Counted from the first letter of the stretch, positions 33,583 to 43,159 are shown. The stretch is 64,000 nucleotides of DNA from Microbacterium lacticum (GCF_006716815.1 NZ_VFPS01000002.1:372001-436000), one strand, 5' to 3'. The notes: generated from the sequence alone by a model not told the origin. Numbers and translations are program-made.

Positions 33583-34937
33583 GCGCGCACCTCGTCGACG
33601 ATCTGCGCGGCGACCAGGCGCCCCATGCGGATCGCGCCGTCGACGTGCTGATAGCCGGCGCCGGCCAGATCGCTGCACGCGAAGTGGATCGGGCCGACGG
33701 CCGAGCGCAGGTGCTTGCCGTAGCGCGAGAGCCCGCCGAGGTCGAAGCTCGCAGCGTAGGCGCCGCGGGTCCACTCCTCGCTCCCCCAGTCGCTCTCGTA
33801 GTAGACCACCGGGTCGAGCGCCTCCGGGCCGTAATAGTGGCTGAGCGAGGTGAGGATGCGCTGCTTGCGCTCGTCGGCGGACAGCTCGAACACGCCGTCG
33901 GCGTTCAGGTCGCTGACGAAGCCGACGAGCGTGCCGCGCTCCTCGCCGTGGTTGGAGTTGTCGTACGCCTCGTGCGAGAGCTCGTACGGGCTGAACGCGG
34001 TGCCCGACAGGCCCTTCTCGCGCCAGAACGGCGTCTCGTACACGGCGTGCACCTTGATGACGAAGCCCATCGACAGATGCTGGTGCATCTGGTGCTGCAG
34101 GCGCGGCAGCGCCGGCACGAACGAGATGCGGCTGTAGAGCACGGGCGCGAGCGCGAGGATCGCCTGGCGCGCGCGCACCGTCATCCCGTCGGCGACGGCG
34201 GTGACGCCCTCGTCGGACCACTCCAGCGTGCGGACGGGCTGGTTCAGGAAGACGTCCTCGCCGAGGCGCTCGGCGAGCAGCAGGGGCACCTGCTGCAGGC
34301 CGCCCACGACCCGTTTGTCGAGGATGAAGTCGGCGTCGACGAGGTTCGAGTACGACCCCGCGGATGCCGCCATCAGGAGCGATTCGAGCAGCGAGATCGC
34401 GTGCGTGGGCTTCGTGAGCATGGCCGAGCCGGTGGCGAAGGCGAGGTTTCGCACCGCCTCGTCGTCGTCGGTCTGGGCGCGCAGCCACGCATCCCATGAC
34501 ACGCTGTCCCACTCGGCGGCCTTCTCGTGCGCCCAGGGCCGGTCGGGGTCGATCTCGGCGACCATCGCGTCAAGTCGCTCGGTGAGGCGGGCGATGACCG
34601 CCTCGGTCTCGGGAGAGACCGGGAACATCTCGCCGGTGAAGCGGTGCGCCGTCCCCTCCGGACCGACGTACACGCTGTCGCCCTCGCGGTACCGGCTGAA
34701 GGTGTCGAGGCCGAGGTCTGCGACCGTCTCGATGAGCGCGGTCTGGTCGGGCGAGATCCACTGCCCGCCGATCTCGAGCATCGCGCCCTCGATCGTGTCG
34801 GTCCACAGCCGCCCGCCGACGCGGTCGCGCGCCTCGAGCACGGCGACCGACAGGCCCGCCTTCTTCAGCTCGTTGGCGGCGGTGAGTCCGGCGGCGCCGG
34901 CGCCGACGATGACGACGTCTCGGGTGATCTCCGTCAT
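33579..34937 (-). CDS. puo: Flavin monoamine oxidase, putrescine oxidase type
   Basis: 452 residues. FAD-binding GxGxxG in VVIVGAGAAGLTAANEL, AVLEARDRVGGRLWT, GGQWISPDQTALI, and the C-terminal AGAGYQHVDGAIRMGRLVAAQ where the second FAD contact lies. Closest in character to the putrescine oxidases of Rhodococcus and Micrococcus: putrescine plus O2 gives 4-aminobutanal, H2O2 and ammonia. Between gabT (62 bases upstream) and usp (4-base overlap). The substrate is inferred from gabT, gabD and the permease. Confidence 0.85.
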   Translation of the reverse strand: MTEITRDVVIVGAGAAGLTAANELKKAGLSVAVLEARDRVGGRLWTDTIEGAMLEIGGQWISPDQTALIETVADLGLDTFSRYREGDSVYVGPEGTAHRFTGEMFPVSPETEAVIARLTERLDAMVAEIDPDRPWAHEKAAEWDSVSWDAWLRAQTDDDEAVRNLAFATGSAMLTKPTHAISLLESLLMAASAGSYSNLVDADFILDKRVVGGLQQVPLLLAERLGEDVFLNQPVRTLEWSDEGVTAVADGMTVRARQAILALAPVLYSRISFVPALPRLQHQMHQHLSMGFVIKVHAVYETPFWREKGLSGTAFSPYELSHEAYDNSNHGEERGTLVGFVSDLNADGVFELSADERKQRILTSLSHYYGPEALDPVVYYESDWGSEEWTRGAYAASFDLGGLSRYGKHLRSAVGPIHFACSDLAGAGYQHVDGAIRMGRLVAAQIVDEVRA

Positions 34938-34999
34938 AGGTGCATCTCCTTCGGTGGTGATGGGGTCGGTGGGGCGGCGTGCGTGGTGGCGGATGGGGG

Positions 35000-36349
35000 T
35001 CAGGCGGCGGCGAGGGCGGCGGCGACGACGTCGAGGCCCTCGCCGAGCAGCTCGTCGGAGATCGACAGCGGCGGGAGGAAGCGGATGACGTTGCCGTAGG
35101 TGCCGCACGTGAGCACGATGACGCCCTCCGCGATCGCGGCCTTCGCCACGGCCGAGGTGAGCGCCGCGTCGGGCGCCCCGGTCACGGGGTCGACGAACTC
35201 GGCCGCGATCATCGCGCCCCGGCCGCGCACGTCGCCGATCCGCGGGTCGGCCGCCTGCAGCGCGTCGAGCCGCGCGCGCAGCACCTCGCCGATCTCCGTC
35301 GCGCGGCCGACGAGACCGTCGTTCTCGAACGCGTCGATGGATGCCACGGCCGCCGCGCACGCGACGGGGTTGCCGCCGTAGGTGCCGCCGAGGCCCCCGG
35401 CGTGCGTGGCATCCATGATCTCGGCGCGGCCCGTGACGGCCGCGAGCGGCATGCCTCCGGCGATGCCCTTGGCCGTGGTGATGAGGTCGGGCACGATGCC
35501 GAACAGCTCGCTCGCGAACATCGCGCCGGTGCGGGCGAAGCCGGTCTGCACCTCGTCGGCGATGAAGACGACGCCGTTCGCGCGGCACCAGTCCACAACC
35601 GCCGGGAGGAACCCGTCGGCGGGCACGATGAACCCGCCCTCGCCCTGGATCGGCTCGATGATGACGGCGGCGAGGTTGTCGGCGCCGATCTGCTTCTCGA
35701 TCAGCGAGATCGCCTTAGCCGCGGCCTCGGCGCCGGAGAGGCCGTCGCGGAACGGGTAGGAGGCGGGAGCGCGGTAGACCTCGGAGGCGAACGGGCCGAA
35801 ACCGCTCTTGTACGGCATCGACTTCGCGGTGAGGGCCATCGTGAGGTTCGTGCGGCCGTGGTAGGCGTGGTCGAACGCGACGACCGCCTGCCGGCCGGTG
35901 AACCTGCGCGCGATCTTGACGGCGTTCTCGACCGCCTCGGCGCCCGAGTTGAACAGCGCCGACTTCTTGGCGTGGTCGCCGGGGGTGAGCCGGTTGAGGC
36001 GCTCGGCGACGGCGACGTACGACTCGTACGGCGAGATCATGAAGCAGGTGTGGGTCATCTGGGCGACGGCGTTCTGCACGGCCGCGACGACGGCGGGGTG
36101 CGCGTTGCCGACGCTCGTGACGGCGATGCCCGAGCCGAGGTCGATGAGCGAGTTGCCGTCGGCGTCGACGACGACCCCGCCGCCGGCGGCGACGGCCTCG
36201 ATCGGCACGGTGTGCGCCACGCCTGAGGCGACGGCGGATGCCTTGCGCGCGAGCAGTTCCTGGGAGCGCGGACCGGGGATCGCGGTGACGAGGGAACGCT
36301 GCTGCGGGAGGGTGGGTCCGCCGAGGAGGGTCGTGGTGGGAGTGCTCAT
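35000..36349 (-). CDS. gabT: 4-aminobutyrate aminotransferase
   Basis: 449 residues, class III PLP aminotransferase. Features: IDLGSGIAVTSVGNAHPAVVAAV, FNSGAEAVENAVKIAR for cofactor phosphate binding, VIIEPIQGEGGFI, VFIADEVQTGFARTG with the PLP-interacting Asp, and the lysine in LITTAKGIAGGMPLAAVTG. Converts GABA and 2-oxoglutarate to succinate semialdehyde and glutamate. First gene of the operon, divergent from the PucR regulator across 108 bases. Confidence 0.93.
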   Translation of the reverse strand: MSTPTTTLLGGPTLPQQRSLVTAIPGPRSQELLARKASAVASGVAHTVPIEAVAAGGGVVVDADGNSLIDLGSGIAVTSVGNAHPAVVAAVQNAVAQMTHTCFMISPYESYVAVAERLNRLTPGDHAKKSALFNSGAEAVENAVKIARRFTGRQAVVAFDHAYHGRTNLTMALTAKSMPYKSGFGPFASEVYRAPASYPFRDGLSGAEAAAKAISLIEKQIGADNLAAVIIEPIQGEGGFIVPADGFLPAVVDWCRANGVVFIADEVQTGFARTGAMFASELFGIVPDLITTAKGIAGGMPLAAVTGRAEIMDATHAGGLGGTYGGNPVACAAAVASIDAFENDGLVGRATEIGEVLRARLDALQAADPRIGDVRGRGAMIAAEFVDPVTGAPDAALTSAVAKAAIAEGVIVLTCGTYGNVIRFLPPLSISDELLGEGLDVVAAALAAA

Positions 36350-36457
36350 GCCTGGGAGCGTAGGGCGGCGCGCGCGCCGCTCACACTCGCCGTCGTGTAC
36401 ATTCTGCTGCGAGACGCGTACGTCGCGGACAGCACCACCGACCCGAGATGAGCGACG

Positions 36458-38005
36458 ATGCCCACGACCGAGACGCAGCCGACGCTGCGGGCTCTCCTCG
36501 CCCGCACCGAGCTGGCGCTGCGGCTCGCCTCGCGCGAGGGCGACCTGCCGGGCGACGCGCTCGACGCACCGCTGCGGTGGGTGCACTCCTCCGATCTCGC
36601 CGACCCGACGCCGTTCCTCGCCGATGATCTGCTGCTGCTGACCACCGGCACCCAGTTCGCGCCCGACGCCCGGACCGGCACGGCACCCACGACGGCCGAG
36701 GCGTACGTGGCGCGCCTGCGCGCCCGGGGCGTGCGGGGCCTGGGGTTCGGCACCGAGGTCGTGCGCGACGGCATCCCGCCGACCCTCGAGCGCGCGTGCC
36801 GCGCCGCGGGCATGCCGCTGTTCGAGGTGCCCTACCGCACACCGTTCATCGCGCTCGCCCGGGCCAACGCCGAGGCGATCGCCGCGCAGGCGTACGCGCG
36901 GCGCACGTGGGCGCTGTCGGCGCGGCGCGCGATCTCGCTCGCCGCCCTCCGCCCCGACGGGCTCGCCGCGACGGTCGCCGAGCTGGCGAAGCAGCTGGGC
37001 GCGTGGGTCGGACTCTACGACGCGGCGGGCGTGCTCACCCAGAGCCATCCGCACGAGGGGCCGGGCGGGGCGGCGCGCGCGGCGCTGGATGCCGAGGCGG
37101 GCGCCGTACTGCGGCGGGGCAGCCGCGCCGCGTCGCAGTTCGAGATCGACGGGGCGCGCGTGACGATGCAGACGCTCGGCCGGGGCGGCCACCTGCGCGG
37201 GCTGATCGCGATCGCCGGCGCCGAACTCGACCTCGAGGGCCGGAGCGTCGTCACCTCGGTGATCGCGATGGCGGGCCTGGCGCTGGAGCAGAACGTCGGC
37301 CTCGGGCGGGCGCGGTCGGCGCTGCGCGCGGGCCTCGTGCACGCGCTGCTCGAGGGGGATGCGGGGCTCGCCCGGCGCGTGTCGCGGGAGCTGTGGGGGC
37401 CGCTGCCCGCCGCCCCCGTCATCGTGGCCGTCGCGACCGTCGCCCCAGCGCGGCTCGACGCGGCCGTCGACTGGCTCGAGCTGCGGGCCGCCGAGGCGCG
37501 GGGCGCGCTCTTCCACGGTCGCGGCCCCGACGGGGTCGTGTTCGTGGTGCCCGCCGCCGACACCGCGACGATCCCCGCCTTCGCGGCGCTGTTCGACGCC
37601 GCCTGCGGCGTGTCGGAGCCCGTCGACTACGCCGGCTTCGCGACCGGGCACGTCCAGGCGGTCGCCGCGCGCCGCCGGGCGGCTGCCGGCATCCCGGCCC
37701 GCTTCGCCGACGACGCGGCGCGGGGGCTCCTCGGCGCCCTCGACTCCCCCGCCGCGCGCGCCCTGGCCGAGGCGCGGCTCGCGCCCCTGCGCGAGCACGA
37801 CGACGCGCACGCGACCGCCCTCGTCGACACGGTGCGCACGTGGCTCGAGAGCGACGCCCGCATCGACGAGACGGCGCAGGCCCTCGGCATCCATCGGCAC
37901 ACCGTCCGCGCCCGGGTGGCGCAGGCTCAGCGCCTGCTCGGCGTCGACCTCGGCTCCTTCCCCGCCCGCGCGGAGCTGTGGGCCGCGCTCGTCGCGCTGC
38001 GCTGA
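36458..38005 (+). CDS. PucR-family transcriptional regulator
   Basis: 515 residues. An N-terminal PucR sensory domain (WVHSSDLADPTPFLADDLLLL near residue 40), a central GGDEF-like CdaR region, and the C-terminal PucR helix-turn-helix TLVDTVRTWLESDARIDETA then QALGIHRHTVRARVAQ. Family members activate purine or amino-acid catabolic genes when a metabolite binds. Divergent to gabT, so it most likely controls the putrescine/GABA operon, with sites in the 108-base gap that includes an AT-rich TGTACATTCTG stretch. Confidence 0.88.
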   Translation: MPTTETQPTLRALLARTELALRLASREGDLPGDALDAPLRWVHSSDLADPTPFLADDLLLLTTGTQFAPDARTGTAPTTAEAYVARLRARGVRGLGFGTEVVRDGIPPTLERACRAAGMPLFEVPYRTPFIALARANAEAIAAQAYARRTWALSARRAISLAALRPDGLAATVAELAKQLGAWVGLYDAAGVLTQSHPHEGPGGAARAALDAEAGAVLRRGSRAASQFEIDGARVTMQTLGRGGHLRGLIAIAGAELDLEGRSVVTSVIAMAGLALEQNVGLGRARSALRAGLVHALLEGDAGLARRVSRELWGPLPAAPVIVAVATVAPARLDAAVDWLELRAAEARGALFHGRGPDGVVFVVPAADTATIPAFAALFDAACGVSEPVDYAGFATGHVQAVAARRRAAAGIPARFADDAARGLLGALDSPAARALAEARLAPLREHDDAHATALVDTVRTWLESDARIDETAQALGIHRHTVRARVAQAQRLLGVDLGSFPARAELWAALVALR

Positions 38006-38036
38006 CCCGCCCTTCCGCCACCCCCCCGCCCGCCTT

Positions 38037-38116
38037 ACGGAGGCAGGAGAAATCACCGACGCAGGACGGATCCCCCCGAAGCCGTCCTGCCTCCGTGAGA
38101 TCTCCTGCCTCCGTGA
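38037..38116. repeat. Nested palindromic element between convergent genes (type 1)
   Basis: 80 bases built from one unit. ACGGAGGCAGGAGA (38037-38050) has exact inverse TCTCCTGCCTCCGT at 38101-38114. TCCTGCCTCCGTGA repeats directly at 38085-38098 and 38103-38116. A nested inverted pair GCAGGACGG/CCGTCCTGC lies at 38061-38069 and 38082-38090. It sits between the convergent stops of the PucR gene and ramB. No U-run, so it is more than a simple terminator. Confidence 0.8.
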
Positions 38117-38127
38117 CGCTGGCGGCG

Positions 38128-39621
38128 TCAGCCGCGCGGCGCGTGCGCCTCGAGGAACTCGTACAGGTCGGTCGTGTCGACGCCCGGGAACGAGCCCGAC
38201 GGCAGCGTGGCGAGGAGCGTCCGCGGCGTGCGCACGTTCGGCCAGGCCTGGTCGCGCCAGGCCGATTCGAGCTCGGCGGGGGCACGCCGGCAGCACACCT
38301 CGACCGCGTGCCGCGAGACGCCGCGATTGGTCGTCTCGCGCCCGAGGAACCACTTCGTGTCGTCGAAGCGCACCCCGACCGAGACGGAGTGGGCGCCTTC
38401 GCTGGATGCCTCGACGCGCGCCGTGCACCAGTACGTGCCGTTCCCGGTGTCGGTGTACTGGTAGTACGGGTTGAACTTGTCGGGGATGTCGAACACCGTG
38501 CGGCTCGTCCACCGCCGGCAGCACAGCTGCCCCTCGATCGAACCGATCCGGTCGGCGGGGAAGTTGACGTCGTCGTTCTCGTACGCCTTCGTGATGGTGC
38601 CCGACTCGTGCACCTTGAGGAAGTGCACCGGGATGCCGAGGTGCTCGGTCGCGAGGTTCGTGAACCGGTGCGCGGCGGTCTCGTACGAGACCGAGTACGC
38701 GTCGCGGAGGTCTTCGATCGAGATCGCGCGCCGCTCCTTGGCGTCGCGCAGCACCGGCACCGCATGCTCTTCGGGGATGAGGAGCGCGCCGGTGAGGTAG
38801 TTGGTCTCGACGCGCTGGCGCAGGAACTCGGCGTACGACCGCGGCTCGCTGTGCCCGAGGATGCGGCTGGCGAGCGCCTGCAGCACCGCGGTGCGCGAAT
38901 CGCCCTTCATCGGCACCGTGCTCGAGAGGTACAGCCGGCCGTGCCGGATGTCGGCGACGGAGCGTGTGGATGCCGGCAGGTCGGCCACGTAGTGCAGCGA
39001 GAATCCCAGGTGGGCGGCGATATCCGACGCCGTGCGCTGGGTGAGCGGACCCCCCGGGTGGTCGACGGCGCGCAGGATCGCCCGCGCGTGCTCCTCGAGG
39101 TCGGCGAAGTAGTTGTCCTGCCGCCGCATGAGGTGACGGAGCTCCACGTTCGCCCGACGCGCCTCCTCGGGGGTCGCCGACCGCTCGTCGCCGAGGCGCT
39201 GGATCTCGCCCTGCAGCGCGAGCAGGGCGCGGAGCGCCTCGTCAGGCACCGACTTTCCGATGCGGAACGGTTCGATGCCGAGCGCGCGGAAGGTCTGCCC
39301 CTTCATCGCGCGCTCGAGGGCGATCTCGAGCGTCGCGCGTTCGTCGAGGGTCTCGGCCTCGAGCAGCTGGTCGACGGTCGCGCCGAGTGCGCGCGCGATC
39401 GCGCGGAGCAGGGTGAGCTTCGGCTCGCGCTTGCCGGTCTCGATCATCGACAGCTGACTGGGCGCCCGCTCGACCGCGGCGGCGAGCTCATCGAGGGTCA
39501 TGCCGCGAGCGGTCCGCAGCTGACGGATCCGGCGTCCGATCGTCAGGGCGTCCGCGTCTCCCGAGGCATCCATCGCGGCGTCCGTCGCGGCGGTGGCGGA
39601 AGGAACATCGACGTTCGTCAT
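38128..39621 (-). CDS. ramB: RamB-type regulator of glyoxylate/acetate metabolism
   Basis: 497 residues in the layout of RamB: N-terminal XRE helix-turn-helix (IGRRIRQLRTARGMTLDEL then SQLSMIETGKREPKLT), IrrE/ImmA-like domain (FLRQRVETNYLTGALLIPEE in the centre), and the C-terminal short-chain fatty-acyl regulator domain (EGQLCCRRWTSRTVFDIPDK) with paired cysteines. In Corynebacterium RamB represses aceA, aceB and acetate genes. It is divergent from aceB across 160 bases, supporting the same job. Paired Cys near residues 365 and 440 may bind a metal or disulfide. Confidence 0.9.
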   Translation of the reverse strand: MTNVDVPSATAATDAAMDASGDADALTIGRRIRQLRTARGMTLDELAAAVERAPSQLSMIETGKREPKLTLLRAIARALGATVDQLLEAETLDERATLEIALERAMKGQTFRALGIEPFRIGKSVPDEALRALLALQGEIQRLGDERSATPEEARRANVELRHLMRRQDNYFADLEEHARAILRAVDHPGGPLTQRTASDIAAHLGFSLHYVADLPASTRSVADIRHGRLYLSSTVPMKGDSRTAVLQALASRILGHSEPRSYAEFLRQRVETNYLTGALLIPEEHAVPVLRDAKERRAISIEDLRDAYSVSYETAAHRFTNLATEHLGIPVHFLKVHESGTITKAYENDDVNFPADRIGSIEGQLCCRRWTSRTVFDIPDKFNPYYQYTDTGNGTYWCTARVEASSEGAHSVSVGVRFDDTKWFLGRETTNRGVSRHAVEVCCRRAPAELESAWRDQAWPNVRTPRTLLATLPSGSFPGVDTTDLYEFLEAHAPRG

Positions 39622-39781
39622 GTCCCGAAGTGTGTCACGAAAGCAGAAGAAGCGTCAATCTTCACAGCGCAATTGGTCACTGAGGCGCCGAATCTTCACC
39701 CAGAGTGGTGTCACCAGCCACCGCGGCACGGTTCGCACACCGCTTCCCGACCGCGAGGCATCCGACACGAAAGGCAAGTCC
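39622..39781. promoter_or_regulatory. ramB-aceB divergent control region
   Basis: 160 bases with relatively low GC between divergent starts. A direct repeat AATCTTCAC occurs at 39657-39665 and 39691-39699 (34 bases, about three helical turns). GTGTCAC-like words occur at 39631-39638 and near 39709. I do not see the Corynebacterium RamB consensus. These repeats are candidates for RamB or a GntR/RamA-like regulator. Confidence 0.5.
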
Positions 39782-41449
39782 ATGACTCCGACCGCCACGG
39801 GCACCGCGCCTGATGAGACCACTCGCCCGACGACCGGGCCGATCCCGACCGCGGCGATCGTCGTCACGGGTCCGATCCGCGAGCGGTACGAGGAGATCCT
39901 CACCCCCGACGCGCTCGCCTTCCTCGGCGAGCTGCACGCCCGCTTCGCCGGGCGCCGGCACGACCGGCTCGCCGATCGGCTGCGCCGCCGGTTCGAGATC
40001 GGCAACGGGCACGACCCGCAGTTCCGGCCCGACACCGCCCACATCCGCGACGACGCCGACTGGCGCGTCGCCGGCGCCGGCCCGGGCCTCGAGGACCGTC
40101 GCGTGGAGATCACCGGCCCCACCGACCCGAAGATGACCATCAACGCCCTGAACTCGGGCGCGAAGGTCTGGCTCGCCGACCAGGAGGACGCGACGAGCCC
40201 CACCTGGCGGAACGTCATCGAGGGTCAGCTCTCGCTCTACGACGCGATTCGCGGGCAGCTGCGCTACACCTCCCCCGAGGGCAAGGTGTACGAGGTCACC
40301 GCCGCGCAGACCCCGACGATCGTGATGCGTCCGCGCGGCTGGCACCTCACCGAGAACCACGTGACCTTCACCGACCGCGCGGGGCGCGCGCTCGCGGCAT
40401 CCGGCTCGCTCGTCGACTACGGCCTGTACTTCTTCCACAACGCCAAGCGCCTGATCGAGAACGGCGTCGGCCCGTACTTCTACCTGCCGAAGATCGAGTC
40501 GTCCGAAGAGGCGAAGCTGTGGGACGACGTGTTCACGTTCAGCGAGGACTACATCGGCATCCCGCACGGCACGATCCGCGCGACCGTGCTGATCGAGACG
40601 CTGCCGGCCGCGTTCGAGATGGACGAGATCCTCTTCGAGCTGCGCGACCACATCGCGGGCCTGAACGCCGGCCGGTGGGACTACATCTTCTCGATGATCA
40701 AGAACTACCGCGGCCGCGGCGCCCGGTTCGTCCTGCCCGACCGCAGCCAGGTGACGATGACGGTGCCGTTCATGCGCGCTTACACCGAGCTGCTCGTCAA
40801 GACCTGCCACAAGCGCGGCGCCTTCGCGATCGGCGGCATGAGCGCGTTCATCCCGAACCGGCGCGACCCCGAGGTCACGGCGCAGGCGTTCGAGAAGGTG
40901 TCGGCCGACAAGAAGCGCGAGGCCGGCGACGGCTTCGACGGCACGTGGGTCGCCCACCCCGATCTCATCCCGGTGGCCCGCGCGGAGTTCGACGCGGTGC
41001 TCGGCGACCGGCCGAACCAGGTCGACCGTCAGCGTCCAGAGGTGCAGGTCAAGGCATCCCAGCTCATCGACGTGCACATCGGACTGCCGATTTCCACGGC
41101 GGGCGTCCACGCCAACGTGTCCGTGGCCATCCGCTACATCGAGGCGTGGCTGCGGGGCCTCGGCGCCGTCGCGATCGACAACCTGATGGAGGATGCCGCG
41201 ACGGCGGAGATCTCGCGCTCGCAGGTGTGGCAGTGGATCCACCAGGACCGCTCCACCGACGACGGCACGAAGATCACCCGCGAGTACATCGAGGGCCTCA
41301 TCACCCGGGTGCTCGAGGAGGTCACCCGCACCGAGGGCGACCGCTTCGACGACGCCGCGGCGATCTTCGAAGAGGTGGCGCTCGGCGAGGACTTCCCCTC
41401 CTTCCTCACGATCCCCGCCTACAACCGCTTCCTCGTCGAGTCGGCCTGA
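39782..41449 (+). CDS. aceB: Malate synthase A
   Basis: 555 residues. The A-form signatures are seen: ITGPTDPKMTINALNSGAKV, WLADQEDATSPTWRNVIEGQ, PRGWHLTENHVTF, LPKIESSEEAKLW with the Mg-binding Glu, and HKRGAFAIGGMSAFIP. It condenses glyoxylate with acetyl-CoA to malate. Starts at the ATG at 39782; the frame is open to the left but that part is the control region. aceA follows after 59 bases on the same strand. Confidence 0.94.
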   Translation: MTPTATGTAPDETTRPTTGPIPTAAIVVTGPIRERYEEILTPDALAFLGELHARFAGRRHDRLADRLRRRFEIGNGHDPQFRPDTAHIRDDADWRVAGAGPGLEDRRVEITGPTDPKMTINALNSGAKVWLADQEDATSPTWRNVIEGQLSLYDAIRGQLRYTSPEGKVYEVTAAQTPTIVMRPRGWHLTENHVTFTDRAGRALAASGSLVDYGLYFFHNAKRLIENGVGPYFYLPKIESSEEAKLWDDVFTFSEDYIGIPHGTIRATVLIETLPAAFEMDEILFELRDHIAGLNAGRWDYIFSMIKNYRGRGARFVLPDRSQVTMTVPFMRAYTELLVKTCHKRGAFAIGGMSAFIPNRRDPEVTAQAFEKVSADKKREAGDGFDGTWVAHPDLIPVARAEFDAVLGDRPNQVDRQRPEVQVKASQLIDVHIGLPISTAGVHANVSVAIRYIEAWLRGLGAVAIDNLMEDAATAEISRSQVWQWIHQDRSTDDGTKITREYIEGLITRVLEEVTRTEGDRFDDAAAIFEEVALGEDFPSFLTIPAYNRFLVESA

Positions 41450-41508
41450 CCCGACCCGACCACGCACCGACACCGCAACAGCTTGGACACCGCAACAAAG
41501 GACACATC

Positions 41509-43104
41509 ATGACCGCTTACCAGAACGACATCGACGCCATCCGGGCACTCAAGGACGAGAACGGGGACAGCTGGCACGCCATCGACCCCGAGGCCGTCGC
41601 CCGAATGCGGGCCCAGAACCGCTTCCGCACGGGCCTCGAGATCGCGCAGTACACCGCCGACATCATGCGCGCCGACATGGCCGAGTACGACGCCGACTCG
41701 TCGGTCTACACGCAGTCGCTCGGCGTCTGGCACGGCTTCATCGGGCAGCAGAAGCTGATCTCGATCAAGAAGCACCTGAAGTCGACCAACAAGCGCTACC
41801 TCTACCTCTCGGGGTGGATGGTCGCGGCGCTGCGCAGCGAGTTCGGGCCCCTCCCCGACCAGTCGATGCACGAGAAGACCGCCGTTCCCGCGCTGATCGA
41901 GGAGCTCTACACCTTCCTCCGTCAGGCCGACGCCCGCGAGCTCGACCTGCTGTTCACGAAGCTCGACGCGGCGCGCGCGGCGGGCGACGACACGGCGGTG
42001 GAGTTCATCCAGTCGCAGATCGACAACTACGAGACCCACGTCGTGCCGATCATCGCCGACATCGACGCCGGCTTCGGTAACCCCGAGGCGACGTACCTGC
42101 TCGCCAAGAAGATGATCGAGGCGGGCGCGTGCGCCATCCAGATCGAGAACCAGGTCTCGGATGAGAAGCAGTGCGGCCACCAGGACGGCAAGGTCACCGT
42201 GCCGCACGAGGACTTCCTCGCGAAGATCAACGCGGTCCGTTACGCGTTCCTCGAGCTCGGCATCGACAATGGCGTGATCGTCGCCCGCACCGACTCGCTG
42301 GGCGCCGGTCTCACGCAGAAGATCGCCGTCTCGCAGGAGCCGGGCGACCTCGGCGACCAGTACAACGCGTTCCTCGACGTCGAGGAGATCGACGCCGCCG
42401 AGCTGAGCGACGGCGACGTCATCATCCGCCGTGAGGGCAAGCTCCTGCGCCCCAAGCGCCTGGCATCCAACCTGTACCAGTTCCGCTCCGGCACCGGCGA
42501 GGAGCGCTGCGTGCTCGACTGCATCACGTCGCTGCGCAACGGCGCCGACCTCCTCTGGATCGAGACCGAGAAGCCGCACGTCGAGCAGATCGCGGGGATG
42601 GTGGATGCCATCCGTGAGGAGATCCCGAACGCGAAGCTCGTCTACAACAACAGCCCGTCGTTCAACTGGACGCTGAACTTCCGCCAGCAGGCCTACGACG
42701 CGCTCGCGGCGCAGGGCGCGGATGTCTCGGCGTACGACCGGGCCGACCTCATGAACGTCGCGTACGACGACACCGAGCTCGCGACGCTCGCCGACGAGAA
42801 GATCCGCTCGTTCCAGAAGGACGGGTCGGCCCGCGCCGGCATCTTCCACCACCTCATCACGCTGCCGACCTACCACACGGCCGCGCTGTCGACCGATGAC
42901 CTGGCGAAGGGCTACTTCGGCGACGAGGGCATGCTCGCCTACGTCAAGGGCGTACAGCGCCGCGAGATCCGCGAGGGCATCGCGACGGTGAAGCACCAGA
43001 ACATGGCCGGCTCCGACATCGGCGACAACCACAAGGAGTACTTCGCCGGTGACGCGGCCCTGAAGGCCGGCGGCAAGGACAACACGATGAACCAGTTCGG
43101 CTGA
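41509..43104 (+). CDS. aceA: Isocitrate lyase (long, Pseudomonas-type)
   Basis: 531 residues. The catalytic loop reads EKQCGHQDGKVTVPHEDFLA, the CGH motif with the active-site Cys, and IIADIDAGFGNPEATYLLAK provides the metal site. The QCGHQDGK variant and length match the long isocitrate lyase subfamily found in Pseudomonas and some actinobacteria rather than the 430-residue mycobacterial Icl1. It splits isocitrate to glyoxylate and succinate. Downstream of aceB, same strand, both likely under RamB. Confidence 0.94.
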   Translation: MTAYQNDIDAIRALKDENGDSWHAIDPEAVARMRAQNRFRTGLEIAQYTADIMRADMAEYDADSSVYTQSLGVWHGFIGQQKLISIKKHLKSTNKRYLYLSGWMVAALRSEFGPLPDQSMHEKTAVPALIEELYTFLRQADARELDLLFTKLDAARAAGDDTAVEFIQSQIDNYETHVVPIIADIDAGFGNPEATYLLAKKMIEAGACAIQIENQVSDEKQCGHQDGKVTVPHEDFLAKINAVRYAFLELGIDNGVIVARTDSLGAGLTQKIAVSQEPGDLGDQYNAFLDVEEIDAAELSDGDVIIRREGKLLRPKRLASNLYQFRSGTGEERCVLDCITSLRNGADLLWIETEKPHVEQIAGMVDAIREEIPNAKLVYNNSPSFNWTLNFRQQAYDALAAQGADVSAYDRADLMNVAYDDTELATLADEKIRSFQKDGSARAGIFHHLITLPTYHTAALSTDDLAKGYFGDEGMLAYVKGVQRREIREGIATVKHQNMAGSDIGDNHKEYFAGDAALKAGGKDNTMNQFG

Positions 43105-43129
43105 CCGACCCCCCTGGGGGACGGGGGCC

Positions 43130-43159
43130 AGGGGGCGGATGCCGAGGCATCCGCCCCCT
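43130..43159. terminator. Terminator of aceBA
   Basis: A 14-bp stem AGGGGGCGGATGCC/GGCATCCGCCCCCT with a tiny loop, 25 bases after the aceA stop, followed by CTGC without a U-run. The stem includes both orientations of the genome's preferred heptamer GGATGCC. Confidence 0.75.

Noticed and set aside
38037..38116. CRISPR array
   Set aside because: Repeats are nested, partly inverted and have no equal spacers; no cas genes in the window.
36796..39813. 1005-codon plus-strand frame over the PucR gene and ramB
   Set aside because: Arg-rich shadow without domain; no motif found, and both real genes are recognised in other frames.
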